This document shows positions 57,521-64,000 of a DNA stretch of 64,000 bases, one piece after another; positions within the stretch are counted from its first letter, which is position 1; every line of letters begins with the position of its first letter. The notes under the pieces are model-generated. The model was not told the origin of the DNA. It ran no database searches and was given only the letters and a program-made list of their open reading frames with translations. A program made the translations under genes and the position numbers. The stretch lies in contig NZ_BMXE01000004.1 in the NCBI RefSeq assembly GCF_014651595.1, forward strand, positions 248,001 to 312,000, written 5' to 3'. This stretch comes from Pseudovibrio japonicus. Lineage in GTDB: Bacteria > Pseudomonadota > Alphaproteobacteria > Rhizobiales > Stappiaceae.

Positions 57521-58480
57521 TTACATCCAGCCGCGTTCTTTGTAGTACTTGACTGCGCCGTCATGAAGTGGAGCTGTCAGGGAATCCTTGATCATCTCTT
57601 CTTCTTTCAGGTCTTTAAATGCAGGGTGCAGCTTTTTGAAGTCGTCAAAGTTATCGAAAACAGACTTCGTGATGGTGTAAACCACATCATCCGGAACAGC
57701 TGCAGAGGTAACAAACGTTGCGCCGACACCAAAGGTGTTGATGTCTTCTTCGTTGTTGTACATGCCTGCTGGGATCGTAGCTTTACGGTAGAAGGAGTAT
57801 TTGTCAACCAGATCGTCGATTGCAGGACCTTCAACGTTCACCAGCTGCGCATCACAGGTGCTGACAGTTTCCTGTGTAGATGCGGATGGGTGACCAACTA
57901 GCCAGTAATAAGCGTCGATCTTGCCGTCACAAAGAGCGGCACCAGCTTCAGAAGACTTCAGCTCGGTTGCCAGAGACAGATCATCAGTGCTGACAATGCC
58001 TTCTCTTTCAAGAAGCTGCCATGTAGCGTACTGACCGGAACCTGCGTTACCGATGTTAACTTTCTTACCCTTAAGGTCAGTGTAGTTGTTTACACCAGAA
58101 CCTTTGGTTGCAAGCATTGTTACTGGCTCTGGATGCACAGCAAACACTGAGCGCAGATCACCATATGGCTTGCCTTCCCACTGAGAGCGACCGTCGTATG
58201 CGTTCGCCTGAACGTCAGACTGAGCAACGCCGAACTCCAGCTCACCATTCTGGATGGTGTTGATGTTGTAAACAGAACCACCTGTAGATTCCACGGAACA
58301 ACGAATGTCGTGTTCGCGACGAGTTTTGTTTACAAGACGACAGATCGCGCCACCGGTTGGGTAGTAAACACCAGTCACACCACCAGTGCCGATGGATACG
58401 AAACGAGTTTCTGCCGAAGCACCAGATGCAGCACTCACCGCAATCAACGCAGCCCCAACTGCAACATTGCTAAATTTCAT
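57521..58480 (-). CDS. TAXI family TRAP transporter solute-binding protein
   Basis: The 319-residue protein has a signal peptide (about 1-23, ending in GASA) and the TAXI pattern RFVSIGTGGVTGVYYPTGGAICRLVN, with the conserved STGGSVYNI and LVGHPSASTQE parts. TAXI proteins bind compounds such as glutamate or 2-oxo acids; the ligand here is unknown. GGAGG precedes ATG 58480. It is the first gene of the TAXI-TRAP-Usp operon. Confidence 0.92.
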   Translation of the reverse strand: MKFSNVAVGAALIAVSAASGASAETRFVSIGTGGVTGVYYPTGGAICRLVNKTRREHDIRCSVESTGGSVYNINTIQNGELEFGVAQSDVQANAYDGRSQWEGKPYGDLRSVFAVHPEPVTMLATKGSGVNNYTDLKGKKVNIGNAGSGQYATWQLLEREGIVSTDDLSLATELKSSEAGAALCDGKIDAYYWLVGHPSASTQETVSTCDAQLVNVEGPAIDDLVDKYSFYRKATIPAGMYNNEEDINTFGVGATFVTSAAVPDDVVYTITKSVFDNFDDFKKLHPAFKDLKEEEMIKDSLTAPLHDGAVKYYKERGWM

Positions 58481-59247
58481 ACGAACCTCCACTTATGTTG
58501 TAATTGCACGATCCCGTAGCTCACGGTACCGCTAATAGGAATTCCTGGTGTCTTAACCACCGGACACGTCTATTTCCCACTGGCACAGAATGAAAGATGC
58601 CAAAAGCGGGGAAATACGTACACACCTATTCCTTGGATTGCCAGCAAACTCTTAAAGTCACCGAAAACGACCAAGCTGAGCATCGATTAAGTTAACGACC
58701 TGATTTAAAAATATTTTTTGAGAAATATAAGCATCGTGCATATTTGAAAGCCCCACAGATATTTCATCAAAAAAGGGCAAAATTTAGATAATACTTCAAA
58801 AAACTGAGCATGCCTTCCACAAAATAGTATACTAAGGTATTACATTATCTATGAAGTTTCACGTGACATTTTCTCAGATATTTCTACAGAATTTTACGTA
58901 GCTAATTAATTTTGAGACCAAAAGAAATAGGAAGCCGTCACAGGTCAAAAGGCACTCAAACACCCGTTCCTTGCAAGCTGCAATCTCTCGATCCGACCGC
59001 ACTCCCCTTCTCTATGACGTCGCTATCGCCATAAGAGAGGGCGGATCAAGCCAAACACGATTTAGCTCCCTCCACGATTAATAAGCGCAGCTCAGTGAAG
59101 ACCTGAAGACAGGCCGCAATTGACAGAAACCTGTCCCTCCCGACGAAGAAAAACGCTCTGTGTGGAAAATAAAAAAAACCGCTTGCGCTAAGCCCCTGCA
59201 ATCCTTAGAAGACCCCTCACAGGCAGCGACCTAGCGGTCACGCCCAA
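58481..59247. other. Gene-free, AT-rich region upstream of the TAXI gene and tRNA-Lys
   Basis: I find no supported gene in these 767 bases. The promoter of the TAXI-TRAP operon should lie in the first part. Base composition falls and stops are frequent in all frames. Confidence 0.55.
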
Positions 59248-59323
59248 GAGCCCGTAGCTCAGCTGGTAGAGCAACTGACTTTTAATCAGTAGGTCCACGG
59301 TTCGAACCCGTGCGGGCTCACCA
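59248..59323 (+). tRNA. tRNA-Lys (anticodon TTT)
   Basis: The 76-base gene folds as a full cloverleaf. The acceptor stem GAGCCCG pairs with CGGGCTC, the anticodon stem ACTGA pairs with TCAGT with loop CTTTTAA and anticodon TTT (59281-59283), and the T-loop is GGTTCGAACC. CCA is encoded. No integrase or duplicated tRNA end is seen nearby. Confidence 0.97.
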
Positions 59324-59354
59324 TTTAACCTCATGTTGTAAAACGAGGTTTCAC

Positions 59355-59379
59355 AAAAGCTCCCATTAGGGAGCTTTTT
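59355..59379 (+). terminator. Terminator behind tRNA-Lys
   Basis: AAAAGCTCCC pairs with GGGAGCTTTT around ATTA, followed by T residues. It begins about 30 bases after the tRNA and ends its transcript. Confidence 0.88.
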
Positions 59380-59423
59380 GTATTTCAGCCCCCCGACCAC
59401 AAAGAAACGCAGTTTCTCCGGCA

Positions 59424-59511
59424 TCTCACGCATTTAAGTGAGACCACCGGTACATTTACCACCTCATTCATGCTCGCCTAATCCTCCAGTTAAGTGAATT
59501 TGCTTCACTTA
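59424..59511. promoter_or_regulatory. Two palindromes sharing a TAAGTGA half-site, upstream of yqhD
   Basis: TAAGTGAA-N5-TTCACTTA (59491-59511) is a perfect 8-bp palindrome. Upstream, TCTCAC-N8-GTGAGA (59424-59443) contains another TAAGTGA. Both lie within 160 bases of the yqhD start and look like operator sites for an unidentified regulator. Confidence 0.45.
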
Positions 59512-59577
59512 GCCCCTTCAAACCCGGAAAAATTGCATTACGTCCTGTCTGCACAATCCAATTTCTCGGGTAATCAA

Positions 59578-60726
59578 ATGAAATTTAATTATAAGAACCC
59601 AACCAAACTGCTGTTTGGACAAGGAAAGATCTCTGAAATTCGCGATCAGATTCCAGCAGGAAGCCGTATTCTGCTTGCCTATGGCGGCGGGTCCATCAAA
59701 ACCAACGGTGTTTACGATCAGGTAATCAGCGCACTCGACGGCTTCACGATCGTTGAGTTCTCTGGCATTGAAGCCAACCCGGAGTTCGAGACGCTCGAAA
59801 AAGCAGTAAAGCTTGTCACTGAGCAGAAACTTGACTTCATTCTCGCTGTCGGCGGTGGGTCCGTTATTGATGGCTGTAAGTTCGTCGCTGCTGCTGCTCA
59901 TTATGACGGTGATCACTGGGATATTCTCACCGGCAAACATCGCGTTCAAAAAGCAATCCCGCTAGCGTCAGTGCTCACGTTGCCAGCCACAGGCTCAGAG
60001 TCAAACGGAAACTCGGTCGTCACCCGGAAAGCTACTGGCGAGAAACGTGCGTTCGGCTCCCCGCATGTACTGCCAATCTTCTCGGTTCTCGATCCCGACA
60101 CCATGAAGACGCTGCCAGAGCGTCAGCTCAAAAACGGCCTTGTCGACGCGTTCATTCACGTCTGCGAGCAATATCTGACCTACCCAGCTGGCAACTTAGT
60201 GCAGGATGGCTATGCCGAAACCCTGCTCCGCACACTCGTACAATTGGGAGAGACCTATCAGGATCGAGATTCCGATGAGTGGCGTGCAAACCTCATGTAT
60301 GCAGCCAATCAGGCACTCAATGGGCTGATCGCTTGCGGTGTACCGCAAGATTGGGCAACCCACCAGATTGGCCACGAGCTAACAGCCTCGTTTGGGATCG
60401 ACCACGCCCGCACCCTATCGATCATCCAGCCAAGCCTGCTGCGCAACCAGATCGAACCAAAGCGTGCAAAATTGGAGCAGATGGGACGCACCGTCTTCGC
60501 TCTGCCTCCTTCCAAGGATCTGGCAGAAAAGACCATTGATGCGATCGAAGAGTTCTATCAGAAGCTGGCCATGCCGATCCGCCTGTCTGAGGCCAACATC
60601 ACCGATCAATCCGACATTGATGTTCTCCTAAAGACCATTGAAAGCCGCGACTTCCTGAAGGCCATTGGTGAGCACGGCGAGATCACGCCAGAGACAATTA
60701 AGGATATTGTTCTTTCAGCGCGTTAA
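59578..60726 (+). CDS. yqhD: YqhD-type iron-containing alcohol dehydrogenase (NADPH-dependent aldehyde reductase)
   Basis: The 382-residue enzyme belongs to group III metal-dependent alcohol dehydrogenases. The NADPH loop is AYGGGSIKTNG (about 34-44) and AVGGGSVIDG (about 90-99). Metal ligands correspond to Asp190, His194, His262 and His276. YqhD detoxifies reactive short aldehydes. I chose ATG 59578 because the family begins at FNYKNPTK; an upstream in-frame start at 59494 adds unrelated residues. A strong terminator follows. Confidence 0.92.
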   Translation: MKFNYKNPTKLLFGQGKISEIRDQIPAGSRILLAYGGGSIKTNGVYDQVISALDGFTIVEFSGIEANPEFETLEKAVKLVTEQKLDFILAVGGGSVIDGCKFVAAAAHYDGDHWDILTGKHRVQKAIPLASVLTLPATGSESNGNSVVTRKATGEKRAFGSPHVLPIFSVLDPDTMKTLPERQLKNGLVDAFIHVCEQYLTYPAGNLVQDGYAETLLRTLVQLGETYQDRDSDEWRANLMYAANQALNGLIACGVPQDWATHQIGHELTASFGIDHARTLSIIQPSLLRNQIEPKRAKLEQMGRTVFALPPSKDLAEKTIDAIEEFYQKLAMPIRLSEANITDQSDIDVLLKTIESRDFLKAIGEHGEITPETIKDIVLSAR

Positions 60727-60742
60727 TCCGCACGACTAAGAA

Positions 60743-60772
60743 GCCCGCCGCACACCGGCGGGCTTTTTTTTT
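60743..60772 (+). terminator. Rho-independent terminator behind yqhD
   Basis: GCCCGCCG pairs perfectly with CGGCGGGC around a five-base loop and is followed by nine T residues. It is the strongest terminator in the window. Confidence 0.95.
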
Positions 60773-60905
60773 GTGCATACAGCGAGCCCCCGGCGAAATC
60801 TCAAGTGACAAACATATCTCGCACCCACTACCCCTTGTGAGATATCAGATAATCCGTGTTGTGGGTTCCCAGCACACTTATTACGAACAATGAGGAAGAA
60901 CGGGT

Positions 60906-61862
60906 ATGTTGCAGCTGTCCGATACTCAAACAAAAACTGCCCTGCCCTTCGGCCCGCTGGTAGAAGCTTTGCGAGCCATGTTCAAAGAAGGCTGCGAAAT
61001 GCCGGTCCGCCACCACCACACCATGGCGGTACCCAACAAATCAGATGCCACACTGTTGCTCATGCCCGCCTGGCAGTCCGGCTCTTATTTTGGCGTAAAA
61101 TTAGCAAGCGTCTTCCCAAGCAACGCAGATGTCGGAGAGCCTGCTGTGTCCGCCACATACCTGCTTTCCCACGGTACCAACGGAACCCCACTCGCTCTGA
61201 TCGACGGCGGTGAACTAACAGCCCGCAGAACAGCTGCCGCCTCCGCACTTGCAGCCGATTACCTCGCCCGCAAAGACGCAAGCATCCTGACCATGGTTGG
61301 CACTGGCCGCCTCTCCGCCAATTTAATCGAAGCCCATTTCGCCACAAGGCAGATCGAAAAAGTCTATCTCTGGGGCCGCAATTTTGAAAAGGCAGAGCAA
61401 AAAGCCAACGAGTTAACCGCAACACTCGGCTTGAAGGTAGAGGCTGAGCAATCTTTAGAGAATGCCGTTGGGCAAGCCGATATCGTTTCTGTTGCAACCT
61501 TGTCCAACGCACCGCTCATCAAAGGAGAGTGGCTACCGGAAGGATGCCATCTTGATCTTGTTGGCGGGTTCACCCCGAACATGCGTGAGGCAGACGACTC
61601 AGCAATATCGCGCTCGCACGTGTTCGTGGACACCCGCAGTGGCGCAATGTCAGAAGCCGGTGACCTGACAGTGCCCTTGGCAAACGGCGCACTCAAGCCG
61701 AAGGATGTGCTGGCAGATCTTTACGATCTGACACGCGGCCTTCACTCTGGCCGGACTAGTGAAACGGAGATCACCTTCTTTAAATCAGTGGGAGCAGCTC
61801 TTGAGGATCTGGCAGGTGCAATCCTCGCCTACGAAAACTCAAAAGAACCTTTGGGAGGCTAA
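60906..61862 (+). CDS. Ornithine cyclodeaminase / mu-crystallin family protein
   Basis: The 318-residue protein has the OCD/mu-crystallin fold with a Rossmann part (TMVGTGRLSANLIEAHF, where the usual GxGxxA reads GTGRLS) and LIDGGELTARRTAAASALAADYLA. Members convert ornithine to proline or reduce cyclic imino acids such as pyrroline-2-carboxylate. The exact reaction cannot be told from sequence alone; the reductase role is common in this branch. It stands alone between yqhD and the LapG-like gene on the other strand. Confidence 0.85.
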   Translation: MLQLSDTQTKTALPFGPLVEALRAMFKEGCEMPVRHHHTMAVPNKSDATLLLMPAWQSGSYFGVKLASVFPSNADVGEPAVSATYLLSHGTNGTPLALIDGGELTARRTAAASALAADYLARKDASILTMVGTGRLSANLIEAHFATRQIEKVYLWGRNFEKAEQKANELTATLGLKVEAEQSLENAVGQADIVSVATLSNAPLIKGEWLPEGCHLDLVGGFTPNMREADDSAISRSHVFVDTRSGAMSEAGDLTVPLANGALKPKDVLADLYDLTRGLHSGRTSETEITFFKSVGAALEDLAGAILAYENSKEPLGG

Positions 61863-61882
61863 GGGACTCTGGGCACACCTAA

Positions 61883-62719
61883 CTATCCATGACTGTGCCG
61901 GGCCCAGAAACGCTGCCGCATCTCTGCGGTTCTAAAATGCGAAAAATGCGCCCCGCGCTGCATGGAAACCACCGGCTGATAGTGCAACAGCTCGATTTCC
62001 CTTGCTGGAGTTGATCTCAAACTATCTAAAACGTACTGCTCCCCCTGAAATCTGACAGAAGTCACAGCATGGATGGTCTGGCTGCGACTGTCCTTCACCA
62101 CGACGAACCGAAGTGCTTCTTCCGGATAGCCCAGCGCAAGCAGACTGAAATACTTGGCAATTGCATAGTCCTCACACTCCCCGTTAGAACCGAGAAGATG
62201 CAGCGGTGCACGCCACGCATTCGAAGGCCCAGCGGAACCGGATTGCGGACCGGACCCAACACTCTCATTGATAAAAGAATTGAGCAAAGAAAGCTGCCGA
62301 AGCGACTTACTCTGCCCTGCCCTGCGAAGAATACGGGACCACGCCTGAACGGGGCCTACACCTCGAACATCTCCAGCCATGCATTGCTTTAGCTGTTTCA
62401 GCTGTTGTTCACACTCCGGCAATACCGACTGCCATTTCCGAAAAGCCCGGTTATCGCCACCGCTGATCTCAACTGAGCCAAACAGCCCAAAATTCTCAGA
62501 GTGTTTCTGCGCAGCCGGACGCGCAAATTTGGCAAAGGAGAACAAACGACGGCGGCGTACCTTGTCTGGATAATCCAGCTGCAGATTGTGCGCTTGCCCT
62601 TTGGACATGCTAGAGACAATGCCGGTCAAAAAGGCAGTTTTGACAACCATGCCTATAAAGCCGCGCCGCAGCACTCCCTTTTTCCTACGATGTTTGCCCC
62701 GGTATTCTGGATGAGCCAT
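61883..62719 (-). CDS. Transglutaminase-like cysteine peptidase (LapG-like)
   Basis: The 278-residue protein matches the bacterial transglutaminase-like (BTLCP/LapG) peptidase family. Catalytic residues fit Cys182 in GECEDYAIAKY, His217 in TIHAVTS, and Asp232 in VLDSLRS. The N-terminus is basic with a hydrophobic stretch (about 20-38), so it probably works in the periplasm. LapG cuts the N-terminal part of large type I-secreted adhesins. Six bases separate it from the HlyD adaptor gene, which supports that link; the adhesin and the LapD-like regulator are not in the window. Confidence 0.85.
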   Translation of the reverse strand: MAHPEYRGKHRRKKGVLRRGFIGMVVKTAFLTGIVSSMSKGQAHNLQLDYPDKVRRRRLFSFAKFARPAAQKHSENFGLFGSVEISGGDNRAFRKWQSVLPECEQQLKQLKQCMAGDVRGVGPVQAWSRILRRAGQSKSLRQLSLLNSFINESVGSGPQSGSAGPSNAWRAPLHLLGSNGECEDYAIAKYFSLLALGYPEEALRFVVVKDSRSQTIHAVTSVRFQGEQYVLDSLRSTPAREIELLHYQPVVSMQRGAHFSHFRTAEMRQRFWARHSHG

Positions 62720-62725
62720 ATCGCA

Positions 62726-64000
62726 TTACCGTTCTCTAAGCGCCTCCTCACGCACACGATTAACCGGCTTAAGAATGTAGGAAAGCACACTCTTTTCTCC
62801 GGTAAGAATATCGACGGAGGCGACCATCCCCGGTAGAATAGGGAGTTTCTTGTTGCGACTTTCTAACTCCGCGCGGCTGGTTGTGACGATTACGGAGTAA
62901 AACTGCTCATGAGTAATTTCATCGTAAACAGTGTCTGTAGAAATTCCTTCAACTTTACCCTCCAGCCCACCATAAATTGAAAAGTCATAGGCTCTCAGTT
63001 TCACAAGAGCTGGCTGGCCCGGGTGGATAAAGGCAATGTCCTGCGGCTTGACCTTGGCCTCCACCCGCAAAGACTCTTCAACCGGCACAATGGACATCAA
63101 CGGCTGCACAGGTGACGCCAAACCTCCAACTCGACTAGCATCAGCCCTGTAGACAATCCCATCCATAGGAGCACGGATCACCGCGTGATCAACCGTGTCA
63201 CTTGCTAGCGTGGAAGCTGCGGCAATAATAGTATCAAGCTGCGCCTGAACCTCTCTCAGTTGCGTACGCGCGGTCTGCCGAAATTCGGTATAAAGCGTTT
63301 CAATCTCCTGCTCCGCCTCTTCAACAGCTGTTTTCAAACGCCCTTCCGCGACCCGAAGCGCATTAATCTGCCCCTCAAGATCACCAATCTCCCGCTGTAG
63401 CTTCAGCATATCGGTTCGCGGAACAATCTGCTTCTCCGCAAGAGGCGCTTTCAGTTCTCGCTCTTCGTTGGCAAGGCGCAGCAGGTCAACAAGCTTACGC
63501 GTCTGGCTTTGGGAGGCCTCCAGTTCCGTAATGCGCTGTGCAACACGGGACTGTTTGATCGCAACTTGTCCCTTCAACCCTTCCAGACTGGCCTGAAATA
63601 ACGAAAGCTCCGAAGCAACAACCTTTGAGGCTTGTTCCTGATACTGGTCAGAATAGATCAGCTCCTCACCACGCTCTGGCCATACGGACTGGAACTCAAG
63701 ACGCTCCCGAGCAATCTCCAGTGCCAGCTGCTTTGCAACCAACTCCCCCAGATTGGCGGAGAACCCGGTATCATCAAGGCGGATGAGCACATCCCCTTTG
63801 CTCACCAAATCGCCTGTCTTGACCAGAACCTCCTGAATGACGCCCCCTTCAGGGCTCTGAAGAACCTGTATTTTTGCAGAGGGAATAACCCGTCCATCCC
63901 CGCGTGTTACCTCTTCCAGCTGTGTCACACTCGCCCATACAAGAAAGGCAATCAGAAGCAATCCGATCAGGACGACCAAAACCCGCACCCGTGTAAATGC
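62726..64000 (-). CDS. HlyD family type I secretion adaptor, partial
   Basis: The frame stays open to the end of the window, so the 5' end is missing. The visible part (over 420 residues) has a transmembrane helix (VLVVLIGLLLIAFLVWASVTQ), a lipoyl-like barrel (GDGRVIPSAKIQVLQSPEGGVIQEVLV), a long coiled coil, and the conserved C-terminal part (VIRAPMDGIVYRADASRVGGLA, then VDILTGEKSVLSYILKPV). It bridges an inner-membrane ABC exporter to a TolC-like channel. Together with the LapG-like gene it suggests a LapBCE-type exporter. Confidence 0.93.
   Translation of the reverse strand, partial: AFTRVRVLVVLIGLLLIAFLVWASVTQLEEVTRGDGRVIPSAKIQVLQSPEGGVIQEVLVKTGDLVSKGDVLIRLDDTGFSANLGELVAKQLALEIARERLEFQSVWPERGEELIYSDQYQEQASKVVASELSLFQASLEGLKGQVAIKQSRVAQRITELEASQSQTRKLVDLLRLANEERELKAPLAEKQIVPRTDMLKLQREIGDLEGQINALRVAEGRLKTAVEEAEQEIETLYTEFRQTARTQLREVQAQLDTIIAAASTLASDTVDHAVIRAPMDGIVYRADASRVGGLASPVQPLMSIVPVEESLRVEAKVKPQDIAFIHPGQPALVKLRAYDFSIYGGLEGKVEGISTDTVYDEITHEQFYSVIVTTSRAELESRNKKLPILPGMVASVDILTGEKSVLSYILKPVNRVREEALRER

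Noticed and set aside
59248-59323. tRNA-Lys as an integration site of a mobile element
   Set aside because: No integrase and no duplicated tRNA 3' end was seen within the window.

Overview
The window looks like the chromosome of a marine alphaproteobacterium of the Rhodobacterales/Hyphomicrobiales borderland (Stappiaceae, most like Pseudovibrio). The grounds are the gene order ftsB-pdhA-pdhB-pdhC-lpd-lipA with convergent ispDF-cinA and ratA/COQ10, a lipoyl domain on PDH E1-beta, TAXI-type TRAP and Ugp transporters, and moderate base composition with AT-rich accessory patches. The genus is inference from style, not from a search.

Region by region. 1-12.6 kb: end of ispDF, cinA/pncC, two secreted proteins (one resembling a clan CD cysteine peptidase), ratA, an alpha/beta hydrolase, lipA, and the pyruvate dehydrogenase operon (pdhA, pdhB, pdhC, a GT17 glycosyltransferase, lpd), then ftsB. 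This is a conserved alphaproteobacterial block with lineage-specific insertions. 12.6-18 kb: accessory patch around purC, with a purC-like remnant, a 51-bp repeat pair, a sulfotransferase-like gene and an orphan Imm11-type immunity gene. 18-27.6 kb: divergent EamA transporter and AraC regulator, then mfd, sdhE, recG and two small membrane proteins. 27.6-30 kb: decaying genes (a frameshifted short-chain dehydrogenase and a crotonase that has probably lost its N-terminus). 30-34.3 kb: complete ugpBAEC importer.

34.7-47.4 kb: assimilatory nitrate module. nasT (ANTAR antiterminator) precedes a histidine phosphatase gene on the other strand, then nrtA, nrtB, a double-ATPase ABC gene, nirB, nirD, nasA and a cysG-like gene. 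The nrtA leader has a sigma-54 type promoter, two hexaloop hairpins with A1/G4 loops, and an intrinsic terminator that competes with the second hairpin. This is the arrangement expected for NasT-dependent antitermination. The module imports nitrate, reduces it to nitrite (NasA) and ammonium (NirBD), and makes part of the siroheme pathway.

47.5-64 kb: glmU-glmS (UDP-GlcNAc synthesis), a membrane-anchored SPOR-like protein, a second EamA transporter, ccdA, a TAXI-TRAP importer with a universal stress protein, tRNA-Lys(TTT), a YqhD-type aldehyde reductase, an ornithine cyclodeaminase-family enzyme, and a LapG-like protease with an HlyD adaptor that runs off the end of the window.

No CRISPR array, insertion sequence, prophage or integrase was seen. 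The strongest observations are the NasT leader, the asymmetric nitrate ABC ATPase, the secreted caspase-like protein and the rearranged purC region.
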